Positions 1 through 8,934 are shown, counted from the first letter of the stretch. The stretch is DNA of 64,000 nt from Lachnoclostridium sp. An131 (GCF_002160825.1 NZ_NFLI01000013.1:1-64000), one strand, 5' to 3'. The notes: generated from the sequence alone by a model not told the origin. Program-made: numbers and translations.

Positions 1-1
1 A

Positions 2-1195
2 GTCCGGGTTCAGCCGGCAGTCTACACGGTCGAAGAACATCATGTGGCCGTATATGCCGGCAGGGACAATCAGACGATCGTCAAAGCGGACCGGCCCAAG
101 GAACTGCTCTGTAACAGCATTCTAACGCCTTCGCTGGCTGCAGGCATCATGAATGCCAAGTATGTCAACGGACTTCCTTTATACCGGATCAGCCAGGAGT
201 TCCTGAGAAATGACATCCACATCTCCCGGCAGGTGATGGCAAACTGGATGATTCAGTGTGCGGACCGATATCTGGGACCGCTTTATGATTACCTTCATAA
301 CAGGATGTACCGTTTCCATGTGCTGCAGGCCGATGAGACTCCGGTCAAGGCATCGAAGGATGGGCGTCCGGCCAACAGTAAGAGTTACATGTGGGTTTAC
401 CGGACGGGAAAGGGATATGGGGATACCCCTATTATCCTGTATGAATACCAGAAGACCCGGAAAGCAGATCATCCGCGGGAATTTCTGAAAGGATTCACAG
501 GAGTAGTTGTCTGTGACGGATACTCCGCCTGCCGGAAGCTGGACAGGGAGAGCGGGACCATCGTTTTTGCAGGGGGCTGGACCCACGCGAGAAGGTATTT
601 CGCTGACGCCCTGAAAGCATTGCCGAAAAAGGAGCATCCGGCAGCCAAAGATACGGTCGCTTACGAGGCGCTCAAACGGATCGGCGCAATCTACCATCTG
701 GATAACCAGCTCGCTGATCTGAAACCGGATGAGCGCAGAAAACAGCGTCAGATCAATCTCAAACCTCTGGTGGAGGCTTTCTTTGCGTGGGCAAAAGAGA
801 TCCAGGCTTCCGGCCGTCTCTCCAAAGGAAAAACACTGGATGGGATAAACTACAGCATCAACCAGGAAGAGGCATTAAAAGTATTCCTGGATGACGGCGA
901 AGTCCCGCTTGATAATAACGCAACGGAAGGAGCGCTGCGCAGCTTCTGCCTGCACAAACATGCATAGAAGCTGCTCGACAGTATCGACGGCGCAAAATCC
1001 AGCGCGATCATCTACAGCATTACGGAAACAGCAAAAGCGAATAACCTGAGTCCTTTCCGTTATTTGGAATACGTTCTGACCGTAATGAAGGACCATCAGG
1101 AGGATACGGATTACTGTTTTATGGAAGAACTGCTTCCCTGGTCTGAGCAGTTGCCGGAAATCTGCCGGAATAAAACAAAAACAACAAATGTGTAA
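2..1195 (+). pseudogene. IS66-family transposase (TnpC), 5' end outside window, broken by in-frame TAG
   Basis: The reading frame is open from the window edge and encodes the DDE core of an IS66 transposase. Visible family landmarks are the segment VEEHHVAVYAG, the catalytic region QADETPVKA, the second aspartate in VVCDGYSACRK, and the C-terminal box DNNATEGALRSFCLHKH. At 965-967 a TAG stop replaces what is normally a Trp codon in this box (KHxW). The same frame then continues with family-like sequence (KLLDSIDGAKSSAIIYSI, TETAKANNLSPFRYLE) to a TAA at 1193-1195. A single nonsense change therefore separates two well preserved parts, which suggests recent inactivation. No terminal inverted repeat was identified. 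Confidence 0.88.
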
Positions 1196-1305
1196 GCCGG
1201 CTGCCGGAAACGGCGGCTATAAAACGGGCCGGTACTCATGGTTTACTGTGTACGTTTTTTATCTATCAGAATATCTGCCTTAGAGTGGAGAAAAGAGGAG
1301 TTTTT

Positions 1306-2535
1306 ATGAAGCTGGTACCCGTCCGCCATGATCAATATGGAGAATACCGCCTCACCCTGATGTTCGACTGCTATAAATGGGATCCGCAGTTTCTGGATAA
1401 GGGAACCATCGCGCCATATGCCCTGGTCCTGACCCGGGAGGAGCATGAAGAGCTGGCAGAGCTGACAGAGGCGCTCGACCGGGAGACCAGGGCTGCGGAG
1501 CAGTTCCTGAACAGGCATCCGGAGCTTTCCGGGCCTCTGGCTCTTCCGCGGAGCCTGAAGAAAGAGATACGATCGATGCGCGGCTATGAGCCGGAGCGGC
1601 ATATCCGGCTCATGCGGTATGATTTTCACCCTGTGGCAGAGGGCGGATGGGCGGTCAGCGAGGTGAACAGCGACGTGCCCGGCGGATTTGCGGAGGCTTC
1701 GCTGATGCCGGAGGCTGCGCTGCGTTATCTGGAAGGGGCAGAGAAGGAAAAATGCCGGTACATAGATTTCGGGGAGATTCTGACAGGGGCGGTTCAGAGA
1801 AAGGTGCCGGCCGGAGGCCGGATCATGCTGGTGCACTGTACCTGTTACAGTGATGACAGGCAGGTCATGCAGTTTTTGGGAGACCGGCTGGAGGAGAAGG
1901 GCTTCCGCGTCCTTTACGGAGCGGCGGATCATCTGATATTTCAGGGGAGGGAGGCATTCAGCATCCTGGATGGAAATGAAGGGAGGGTGGACGCCATTAT
2001 CCGCTTTACGCCGTTGGAATGGCTGGTCAAGATGCGGCCAAAGCGCTGGCAGGGGTATTTTGACACGATCACCGTGTCCTGCAACCATCCCATTGCAATC
2101 TATGCCCAGACCAAGCGCTTTCCTTTTGTCTGGGATATCCTTGAGAAAAACGGAATCAGCATGTCTGTCTGGAGAAGCCTGCTTCCTGACACGCGGGAGG
2201 TCCGGGACGCCAGAGAAAAAGAAGGCTATATCTTCAAGCCTGCGTATGGAAGAGTGGGCGAGAAGATAGGAATTCCCGAAGCCTGCAGCGGGGAGGAATA
2301 CCGGGAGCTCCTTGCGGAAGTAAAGAGAAGCCCGAAAAAGTTTCTGGCGCAGAAGCGGTTTCAGAGCAGGCCTCTGGAAGGGAAAAACGGGGAAGCGTTT
2401 CATCTCTGCCTGGGCTCCTATACGGTGGATGGAGCCCATGCCGGCTACTACGCCCGGGTCAGCGAAACACCCCGGATCGATTCCGGAGCGGCGGATTTGC
2501 CGGTTCTGATTGAAAAAGAAGGGAGAAGCTCATGA
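1306..2535 (+). CDS. Glutathionylspermidine synthase-like ATP-grasp ligase
   Basis: A 409-residue protein resembling the preATP-grasp/ATP-grasp amide ligase of glutathionylspermidine synthase. That family forms an amide bond between a carboxylate and a polyamine amine. Recognisable parts are an N-terminal acidic substrate segment, the WAVSEVNSDVPGGFAEAS block (about residues 120-137), and a C-terminal ATP-grasp stretch (GYIFKPAYGRVGEKIGI, about 305-325). The bifunctional E. coli enzyme has an extra amidase domain that is absent here. A GTG exists at 1285, but ATG 1306 follows GAGGAG at proper spacing and is preferred. The stop overlaps the next ATG as ATGA. Co-location with a homospermidine synthase homologue suggests a polyamine substrate. 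That is inference, since related proteins of this fold act on other amines. Confidence 0.75.
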   Translation: MKLVPVRHDQYGEYRLTLMFDCYKWDPQFLDKGTIAPYALVLTREEHEELAELTEALDRETRAAEQFLNRHPELSGPLALPRSLKKEIRSMRGYEPERHIRLMRYDFHPVAEGGWAVSEVNSDVPGGFAEASLMPEAALRYLEGAEKEKCRYIDFGEILTGAVQRKVPAGGRIMLVHCTCYSDDRQVMQFLGDRLEEKGFRVLYGAADHLIFQGREAFSILDGNEGRVDAIIRFTPLEWLVKMRPKRWQGYFDTITVSCNHPIAIYAQTKRFPFVWDILEKNGISMSVWRSLLPDTREVRDAREKEGYIFKPAYGRVGEKIGIPEACSGEEYRELLAEVKRSPKKFLAQKRFQSRPLEGKNGEAFHLCLGSYTVDGAHAGYYARVSETPRIDSGAADLPVLIEKEGRSS

Positions 2536-3185
2536 CTGGTAAGGAAGCATATCGAATCTGGGCGCCGGAAGGCGGAAAATGGTCCGGCTGGGTCCGCCCG
2601 GTTCCTTTTCTGGCGGCGGAGACAGCTTCCAGAGCCTATCTGGATTTTTATTCTGCCGTGCCAGCGGCAGAATATGTTGATGAAGCATGGGCGGGCGCGG
2701 CGGTCATTGTCGATCTGCCCGGGACCGAAAGCGTCAGGGAAGGGATCGCGCTGGCAAAGGCCGGATACCGTCCGGTTCCCATTTACAACGGGACGGTGGA
2801 GCAGCAGGGGGCAAGAGCGGCGGCGGACAATCAGTCTGTGGGGAAGGCCCTGGTGATGAGCGCAGCAGAGCTGGCGCAGATTGAGATAAGTGGGGATGCG
2901 CTGCCGGCCTTTCTGACGGACAGCGGCCGCAGGAACCGTTTTCGGATGGAGCATTCCCTGTTTGACAACAGCTGGGACATATATCCCCAGGATCTGCCTT
3001 CGGCGGAATATTTTCAGAAGAACGAAATCCGGAAAATCATCGTAATCGGAGATGAAATCTCCGCAGATCTGAAGAAGATCCTGTACGGCTTTCAGAAAAA
3101 GAAAATGGAAATCTTTTTGGCGGAAAGGTATGGGATACCGAAAAGGGTCGTTCTTCACAGACCGATCCGCCGGATAGGGGACTAA
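2532..3185 (+). CDS. Unrecognised protein in polyamine-like operon
   Basis: I do not recognise this 217-residue protein. It has no signal peptide or membrane segment and few cysteines. An N-terminal part rich in Trp, Gly and Pro (to about residue 25) is followed by alternating hydrophobic and charged segments, such as AAVIVDLPGTESVREGIALAKAG. A basic C-terminal region (about 165-215) reads like a structured domain ending in KKMEIFLAERYGIPKRVVLH. It starts by ATGA overlap with the ATP-grasp gene and ends 14 bases before the homospermidine synthase start. Translational coupling implies that its product is needed with its neighbours, perhaps as a further enzyme or a partner subunit. No function is claimed. 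Confidence 0.7.
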   Translation: MTGKEAYRIWAPEGGKWSGWVRPVPFLAAETASRAYLDFYSAVPAAEYVDEAWAGAAVIVDLPGTESVREGIALAKAGYRPVPIYNGTVEQQGARAAADNQSVGKALVMSAAELAQIEISGDALPAFLTDSGRRNRFRMEHSLFDNSWDIYPQDLPSAEYFQKNEIRKIIVIGDEISADLKKILYGFQKKKMEIFLAERYGIPKRVVLHRPIRRIGD

Positions 3186-3199
3186 AGGAGCAAAAGAAA

Positions 3200-4675
3200 G
3201 TGATAAGGTATGAAGGCAGGATCGTCCAGTTCGGATTCGGAGCGGTAGGAAAAAGCTTTTATGAGAAGGCGGCGGGAGAAATCTGTTTTGATGAAAACAG
3301 ATATTTTGTCATTACAGGAGACCCGTCGGAGTTCGAAGCCTATGTAAATCTGGGAGGCATTGTCTCCAATTTTCTGGTCAGAGAGGTGACGAGAGAGAAC
3401 TTTGCGCAGGTTTTTGAACCATATCTGAGCGAAGGAGATCTTCTGATAGATTTTGCGGATACGGTTGGGACAGGAGATCTCTGCGAGTGGTGCGCCCGGA
3501 GAAATGTGATGTACCTCAATACGGGGGAAGCGGACTGGCCAGACCACTGGTACAGCATTTTTGAGGAAAACGAGCGGAAAAACGCTCTGAAGAAAAAATA
3601 TGCCGGGAGTTCTGCGGAGAACCGTCATCCCATCGTCCTGCAGCACGGCTGCAATCCCGGGCTGGTATCCCATTTTGTGAAGGCTGCCATCGCCTATGTG
3701 GCTGACACGCAGCACAGAAGGAACCGGCGCTTAAAGGAGCTGGTCCGCAGCGGAAGGTTTCCGGAGGCGGCCAGGGAGCTTGGCCTGAGAATGATTCATG
3801 TCAACGATATCGATCTGCAGGAAATCAGAGACAGCTACCGGAGAGACCGGCTTTTCAGTACCTGGAGCCCGGATTCCTTCTGGTTTGAGATGCTGAGCGA
3901 GGCAGCTGCCAGCATCGGGCCTCATGAAGAAATTGATTTTGAAGAGAAATGCAGGCTCACAGACAAGGAAAAGGGATATCTGGAATTCCGGAGTCCTGCG
4001 GCGCAGATAAAGGGGCGTACCTTTTATCCGGGCGGAGCCTTTGACGGATTTCTGGTGCCTCACGAAGAGACAGTTTCCATAGCAAGGAGCCTGGAGATAC
4101 GGGAAAACGGAAGGGCAGTCTACCGTCCCACGGTACTCTTTCTGTACCGTCCCTGCGCTTACGCAGAAGCGTATTTTCGGGATGCCAGGGTCAATGACTA
4201 CCCAAATCCCGATCCGTCACGGCCTTTGGACTGCGAGAATGAGAATGGGCGGACGATTATCCGGGGCTATGTGTATCCTGCGGATACGGAGATTGTATAT
4301 CAGGAAAAGCTCACCTCCGGGACGGAGTATGTGGGCGTGCTTCTTCTGGGAGAGCATTTTGAGCCTGTTTGGGTGGGAAACCGGACAGAGCCCTCTTTCC
4401 TTTATAAAAAGAAAAAGGGCTCTTACTGGCAGACGCCGACCATTACGCCCGTGGCCGTGTCTGCGCTGGCAGCAGTCTGCTGGATGCTGAAAAACAGGGA
4501 CAGGGGCGGCATCTATTTTCCGGATGATATTAAAGAATACTCTTATATTATTAAAACTGCTGAGAAATCTATTTCCCGGACAATCTACAAAACCTTTTCC
4601 AAAAAGGAGCTGGCGGAAGCGCTGCAGATCGACTTCGGAAGGCTTCAGGTGAAGGATTTGCTGACAGCGCTGTGA
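3200..4675 (+). CDS. Homospermidine synthase family protein
   Basis: A 491-residue protein of the saccharopine-dehydrogenase-like homospermidine synthase family, which forms homospermidine from putrescine units with NAD as prosthetic group. A Rossmann glycine loop is near the N terminus (FGFGAVGKSF, residues 9-18). The family signature HGCNPGLVSHF is at about residues 150-160, and TWSPDSFWFE, RSPAAQIKGRTFYPGG, DGFLVPHEE and LFLYRPC match conserved blocks further on. The start is GTG at 3200, nine bases after AAAGGAG. It is the last gene of the ATP-grasp operon and converges on the DUF2207 gene. The length fits the roughly 480-residue bacterial enzymes. Product specificity is not proven by sequence. 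Confidence 0.82.
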   Translation: MIRYEGRIVQFGFGAVGKSFYEKAAGEICFDENRYFVITGDPSEFEAYVNLGGIVSNFLVREVTRENFAQVFEPYLSEGDLLIDFADTVGTGDLCEWCARRNVMYLNTGEADWPDHWYSIFEENERKNALKKKYAGSSAENRHPIVLQHGCNPGLVSHFVKAAIAYVADTQHRRNRRLKELVRSGRFPEAARELGLRMIHVNDIDLQEIRDSYRRDRLFSTWSPDSFWFEMLSEAAASIGPHEEIDFEEKCRLTDKEKGYLEFRSPAAQIKGRTFYPGGAFDGFLVPHEETVSIARSLEIRENGRAVYRPTVLFLYRPCAYAEAYFRDARVNDYPNPDPSRPLDCENENGRTIIRGYVYPADTEIVYQEKLTSGTEYVGVLLLGEHFEPVWVGNRTEPSFLYKKKKGSYWQTPTITPVAVSALAAVCWMLKNRDRGGIYFPDDIKEYSYIIKTAEKSISRTIYKTFSKKELAEALQIDFGRLQVKDLLTAL

Positions 4676-4701
4676 CAGCCTGAGGATGGCTCTGCGGCGG
4701 C

Positions 4702-6741
4702 TCAGTGGCCGCCGCCACCTCCCCCGCCGCCGCGGCCTCCCCCGCCATAGCCGAAGCCGCCGTGTCCTCCGAAGGAACCGTGGGGCCTGGAAGCATGGAA
4801 GGAGCGGCCATAATGGCGGAAACGTCTGGAACGGTAATAGCCGCTGTGGAGAATGGGGCTCTCCGCGGCATTGGGACATTTCAGCGTAATGGCCTTCAGC
4901 TTCTTTTCGGACAGGCCGAAGGCTGCCGCGTAGACCAGATACTTTTCTCCCATGGAGCTCTCCATGATGATGCTGTCCTGGCTGAAAGCGTCACTCTTCA
5001 GCCAGCGGTAAAAGCTTCTCCATTTTGCGTATTCATTTTCTCCGGACTGGGTGAGCAGGATATAGCTTCCGGCTCGGATTTTGAGAAAGACAGAGCAGGC
5101 GATGCAGGCCGCGCCCAGAAGGAAGAAGCCTCCAAAGGCGAAATCCAGGCGGGTAAAACAGGTGATGAGGTTCAGCAGTACCGCAATCACGCCGCATACG
5201 AGAAGGAAGGAGGCGCGGGATCTCAGGAGCTTTTGTACCTCAGCATAGTCTGCCTTCTGGAAATAGCCCTCGTTGATGCCCGTATTTACAATGGATTTCT
5301 CCAGGCTTTTCACGAAAGCGCCGGTGTTTTCCCAGTCTTGCGAGACCCTGGACTGGAATGCGCTCATCAGGATGGAGCCTGAAGCCGTATGGCGCACCAG
5401 CAGGTTATAATAATATGCTTCACAGACCGTCAGAGGCTCTGAAAAGCTGACCGGCGTCTGCTGGGTGGATACGGAAATGGTAATCCGCGCGTCCTCGGAT
5501 GAAACCTCATCAATTCTGACATAACCCTTACGCGCCAGGCTCAGAAGCAGCGCAGAGTAGACTCCGGGACGGATCTTCGTTGTCTTATGCTTGCAGAATA
5601 CCAGGAAGGCGGCGAAATTGGGGTCCAGATCACCGGGAATTCCTCTGAAATAGCCTGTATTTTCATCCGCCTTATAAAAGATGTGCTTCTTCCTGATGCG
5701 GACGCCTGCAGTGAGGCAGTAGATGACTGCCGCAGCCGCGCCGGCAGCGCACAGAAGGAATGCGATGGTTTTGTAGGTCTGGTACGTCTGTGGAGCTTCC
5801 GCATAGGCCTGCTGCTCTGCGCGTATTTCGTCCAGAACGTTGTCCCCGGAGTAATCGTTTGAGGGGGCATATTCCGTAAAAATGTGCCGGTCACTGCCGT
5901 ATGAGACCAGATCAAACTCGATGTATTCATTGTAGGGCCGGAATTTCAGCTGATCCTTATCCAGCGCAAAGGAAAAGGTATAATAGCCCGGATTGGCGTC
6001 CGCGGATTCCGTGACGGGAAAGCTGGCGGCGTTCGTGCCGTAGGTAGTCACCTCGTAATTGCCGGAAGAGGGCATATCCTTGTCCGGGAACAGAATCTGA
6101 GCCCGGAAGGAATCCAGGTGCCGGACATTGCTTCCCGAGTAAAGGGCCAGGTACAGGTCAGAACAGTCGTTGTACCGCAGGGCGGCATTGTGCATCTCGT
6201 ATTCGATCTCGAATACCACCTCTTCCCGGTACAGTCCGTCCACATAGAAAAAGACACACTCATATCTGGCCTGGGATTCGCTGTACGGGCCTTCGCTGTG
6301 ATACCATTTGCCGGGACCATAGAAAGGATTGGCGCTTACATAGTCGTAATCCTCCCAGTACAGCTTCGGGCTCTCCTCGTAGACGATTTCCGTGCCGTCC
6401 TCCAGTACCTGTTTCACGGAAAGTACGGTGTAATCGACCTTTACGCCGTCTATGTAATCCTCCGGCAGATCCCGCCACAGCTCCCAGTAGAGGTTGTCTC
6501 TGGAAGCGGCGTGCACGTCAAAGGTCAGCCGTTCTGTGATCCGGACGCTTCCGCCGCTTTCCGGTTCATCCATAACGACAGCAGTATAATCCACATCAGT
6601 AATCCTGGCGTAGTCAAAGGGATTCAGCTGCAGATCCGCAAGGGGAGTGCCCTCCGTGATTGTGGAGAAAAGAGGGACCACAATGAGAAAGAACAGGTAG
6701 CATATGAGAATTGCCCGAACAAGTTTGTTTTTCATTTTCAA
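4702..6741 (-). CDS. DUF2207 family membrane protein with glycine-rich tail
   Basis: A 679-residue membrane protein of the DUF2207 type. An N-terminal hydrophobic segment (about 9-30) precedes a large extracytoplasmic beta-rich domain with RITERLTFDV and YWELWRDLPEDYIDGVKV. A membrane span lies at about 335-355, followed by a cytoplasmic region and two further spans around 510-555. The last 40 residues are Ser/Arg/His then almost pure Gly, ending GGGGGGGGH, a common feature of this family. The start is taken as TTG 6741, seven bases after AGGAG. ATG 6735 is an alternative with longer spacing. The gene is convergent with the homospermidine synthase operon. The family has no established biochemical role. 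Confidence 0.8.
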   Translation of the reverse strand: MKMKNKLVRAILICYLFFLIVVPLFSTITEGTPLADLQLNPFDYARITDVDYTAVVMDEPESGGSVRITERLTFDVHAASRDNLYWELWRDLPEDYIDGVKVDYTVLSVKQVLEDGTEIVYEESPKLYWEDYDYVSANPFYGPGKWYHSEGPYSESQARYECVFFYVDGLYREEVVFEIEYEMHNAALRYNDCSDLYLALYSGSNVRHLDSFRAQILFPDKDMPSSGNYEVTTYGTNAASFPVTESADANPGYYTFSFALDKDQLKFRPYNEYIEFDLVSYGSDRHIFTEYAPSNDYSGDNVLDEIRAEQQAYAEAPQTYQTYKTIAFLLCAAGAAAAVIYCLTAGVRIRKKHIFYKADENTGYFRGIPGDLDPNFAAFLVFCKHKTTKIRPGVYSALLLSLARKGYVRIDEVSSEDARITISVSTQQTPVSFSEPLTVCEAYYYNLLVRHTASGSILMSAFQSRVSQDWENTGAFVKSLEKSIVNTGINEGYFQKADYAEVQKLLRSRASFLLVCGVIAVLLNLITCFTRLDFAFGGFFLLGAACIACSVFLKIRAGSYILLTQSGENEYAKWRSFYRWLKSDAFSQDSIIMESSMGEKYLVYAAAFGLSEKKLKAITLKCPNAAESPILHSGYYRSRRFRHYGRSFHASRPHGSFGGHGGFGYGGGGRGGGGGGGGH

Positions 6742-7023
6742 TCTTCGTCTCCTGTGGGAATGTATGCCAGCGCCGGCGTACAGGGGGATTATTCCTGATA
6801 CAGCGCCGCTGTGTTCTGTATATATTTTCAGTATATAAAAAAGGGAAATGCCTGTAAAGATAAATTCACGGCAGCATACTTTTTCTTTAGAACATCAGAA
6901 ATATATCAGACGGGAATCCCTTTTATTGTGGTAAATTTGGGAAGCCTTTATAAAGCATATTTATATGAGAAGCATGAAAATGCTTTAGAAACAAAGAATA
7001 ATCCCTCCACAATAATGCCTTCG

Positions 7024-7125
7024 CATGGTATAATGTCGTCAGACATTATACTGTGCCGGATGGCATCCCCCGGAGGGACCATGTCCGGAGGACATGGTAT
7101 AATGTCGTCAGACATTATACTGTGC
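7024..7125. repeat. Two identical 33-bp repeats, each with a 24-bp palindrome, upstream of niaR
   Basis: The same 33 bases occur at 7024-7056 and 7093-7125, 69 bp apart. Inside each is a palindrome with 10-base arms GTATAATGTC and GACATTATAC around GTCA (7028-7051 and 7097-7120). Each palindrome contains TATAAT, so either copy could supply a -10 box. TCCACA at 7006-7011 is a possible -35 for the first, 17 bases away. Placed directly before the niaR ribosome binding site, they are candidate operators, perhaps autoregulatory, or transcribed hairpins. The rest of the niaR-DUF2207 gap (6742-7023) is AT-rich and no gene is apparent in it. Confidence 0.8.
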
Positions 7126-7140
7126 GAAGGAGGAATTTGT

Positions 7141-7656
7141 GTGCGTGCAGAAGAACGCCGCCAGGCTGTTTTAAAACTGATTGAGCAGTCAGAAAAGCCC
7201 GTCAGCGCTGCGGCGCTGGCATCCCGTTTTTCTGTCAGCCGGCAGATTATTGTGGGAGATATCGCGCTGCTGAGAGCAGCCGGGGCAGAGATTTCCGCCA
7301 CGCCCCGGGGATATGTGATTCTGCGGGACAGGATGGCGGGGATGGTGAAGCGGATTGCCTGCCGGCACAGCGCGGAGGACATGGAGGCGGAGCTGAATGC
7401 GGTCGTGGATCAGGGCTGCACTGTAGTGGATGTGATTGTAGAGCACCCGATTTATGGACAGCTCACCGGACCTCTTCATCTTTCCAGCAGATATGATGTG
7501 GCCCGGTTTATTGCGCGATCCGCAGAAGAGGACGCCCTGCCGCTTTCCAACCTTACGGAGGGAATCCATCTTCATACGCTGCTGTGCCCGGACGAGGCTG
7601 CGTTTCTGCGGGTAAGAGCTGCCCTTGGAGAGCTTGGCATTTTGCTGGAAGGATGA
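7141..7656 (+). CDS. niaR: Niacin-responsive transcriptional repressor NiaR
   Basis: A 171-residue repressor of NAD biosynthesis and niacin transport genes. Residues 1-60 form an HTH_11 winged helix (VSAAALASRFSVSRQIIVGDI). Residues 65-171 form a 3H domain that binds niacin and a metal ion. The expected metal ligands are visible as H76, E84, H143 and H145 (ACRHSAEDMEAE and GIHLHT). The start is GTG 7141, seven bases after AAGGAGG; a longer upstream reading frame runs through the repeat region and is not credible. The next gene has a palindromic operator on its promoter, which fits a local NiaR target. Palindromes just upstream may serve autoregulation. Confidence 0.9.
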   Translation: MRAEERRQAVLKLIEQSEKPVSAAALASRFSVSRQIIVGDIALLRAAGAEISATPRGYVILRDRMAGMVKRIACRHSAEDMEAELNAVVDQGCTVVDVIVEHPIYGQLTGPLHLSSRYDVARFIARSAEEDALPLSNLTEGIHLHTLLCPDEAAFLRVRAALGELGILLEG

Positions 7657-7684
7657 GAATAGGACGGGAAATTCGGGAAATAGA

Positions 7685-7742
7685 TTGACAGAGGCATTTT
7701 ACGGGAGTATAGTGTGGTATACAGGTGTCATGACACCTGTAT
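7685..7742 (+). promoter_or_regulatory. Promoter with 24-bp palindromic operator (candidate NiaR site)
   Basis: TTGACA (7685-7690) and TATAGT (7708-7713) are 17 bases apart. A perfect 24-bp palindrome at 7719-7742 has half-site ATACAGGTGTCA and lies where transcription should begin. A repressor bound there would block the transporter gene at 7782. The sequence resembles the ACAGGTGT/ACACCTGT type half-sites I associate with Firmicute NiaR, and niaR is the adjacent gene. The assignment is inference; the palindrome and promoter are direct observations. Confidence 0.75.
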
Positions 7743-7781
7743 GCTGCACTGTTTTTTTATATATACGGGGAGTGGAGGAGA

Positions 7782-8888
7782 ATGGAAAAAATCAAAGCCT
7801 TTTTGAAAAGAAAAAATGTTGTGATCTCTGCAAAGCGGTATGGAATTGATGCCCTGGGCGCCATGGCACAGGGCCTGTTCTGTTCGCTCTTGATTGGTAC
7901 GATTCTGAATACAATCGGAAGCCAGTTTCATGTGGGGTTCCTGACAGCAGAGCTGATTGCTATCAATGGAGTGGGCTATACCATTGGAGGAATGGCTTCT
8001 TTTATGAGCGGCGCCGCTATGGCAGTCGCTATCGGCTATGCCCTGCAGGCGCCGCCGCTGGTGCTGTTTTCTCTTGCGACCGTGGGCTATGCCTGTAATG
8101 CTCTGGGGCAGGCCGGAGGTCCTCTGGCAGTCCTGTTCGTGGCTGTGATTGCGGCAGAGGCGGGAAAACTGATCAGTAAGGAAACAAAAATAGATATTCT
8201 GGTGACGCCGGTTGTCACCACCCTTGTGGGAATCGGAGCCGCCTGGGTGATTGCGCCGCCTGTCGGCGCCGCGGCCGGCGCCTTCGGACAGCTGATTATG
8301 CGGGCGACGGATCTGCAGCCCTTCCTGATGGGAATCCTGGTATCTGTGCTTGTAGGCGTAGCGCTGACTCTGCCTATTTCCTCGGCGGCTATCTGCTCTG
8401 TTCTGGGGCTGACCGGCCTTGCCGGCGGCGCCGCAGTGGCAGGCTGCTGTGCGCAGATGGTAGGCTTTGCCGTCATGAGCTTTCGGGAAAATGGCTGGGG
8501 CGGCCTCGTGAGCCAGGGGCTTGGAACCTCTATGCTTCAGATGCCCAACATTGTAAAGAACCCCCGTATCTGGATTGCGCCCACGCTGGCCTCCGCTGTC
8601 ACGGGCCCTATTGCTACCTGCGTTTTCCGGCTGCAGATGAACGGAGACGCTATCAATTCCGGCATGGGTACCTGCGGGCTGTGCGGACAGCTGGGTGTGT
8701 GGACCGGCTGGATAGCTCCCAGTGAGACAGCTCTGGCCAGCGGGGCGGCAGCTGTCACGCCGACTGCCTTTGACTGGGCAGGGCTGCTCCTGATTTCCTT
8801 TGTGCTTCCTGCCATTCTGGCGCCGGCTATCAATCAGGTCTGCCGCAGGCTGGGCTGGGTGAAGGACGGAGATTTAAAGCTTTCCTGA
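7782..8888 (+). CDS. PTS_IIC_2-type membrane transporter, candidate NiaR-regulated
   Basis: A 368-residue, highly hydrophobic protein with about ten membrane segments rich in Gly and Ala. It matches the stand-alone PTS EIIC-like family (PTS_IIC_2, beginning KRKNVVISAKRYGIDALGAMAQGLF). No EIIA or EIIB gene lies nearby, so phosphotransferase coupling is doubtful. The start is ATG 7782 after GGAGGAG. Its promoter carries a palindromic operator and it follows niaR, which suggests uptake of niacin, nicotinamide or another NAD precursor. Known NiaR regulons include transporters of unrelated families, so such a role is plausible but unproven. The family name gives no substrate. Confidence 0.7.
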   Translation: MEKIKAFLKRKNVVISAKRYGIDALGAMAQGLFCSLLIGTILNTIGSQFHVGFLTAELIAINGVGYTIGGMASFMSGAAMAVAIGYALQAPPLVLFSLATVGYACNALGQAGGPLAVLFVAVIAAEAGKLISKETKIDILVTPVVTTLVGIGAAWVIAPPVGAAAGAFGQLIMRATDLQPFLMGILVSVLVGVALTLPISSAAICSVLGLTGLAGGAAVAGCCAQMVGFAVMSFRENGWGGLVSQGLGTSMLQMPNIVKNPRIWIAPTLASAVTGPIATCVFRLQMNGDAINSGMGTCGLCGQLGVWTGWIAPSETALASGAAAVTPTAFDWAGLLLISFVLPAILAPAINQVCRRLGWVKDGDLKLS

Positions 8889-8934
8889 GAAGATAACTGG
8901 AAAGAGTATTTTTTACAAAAAAATACGTTTGGAC

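Noticed and set aside
1243-2439. 398-codon open frame on the minus strand opposite the ATP-grasp gene
   Set aside because: It is a shadow of a GC-rich coding strand; it has no ribosome binding site and low-complexity Arg/Leu/Pro/His composition.
4705-5382. Ala-rich plus-strand frame opposite the DUF2207 gene
   Set aside because: It is the complement of a Gly-rich tail and conserved membrane protein on the minus strand.
6811-7140. 5' extension of niaR from 6811
   Set aside because: It runs through the two 33-bp palindromic repeats and lacks a ribosome binding site; GTG 7141 has AAGGAGG.
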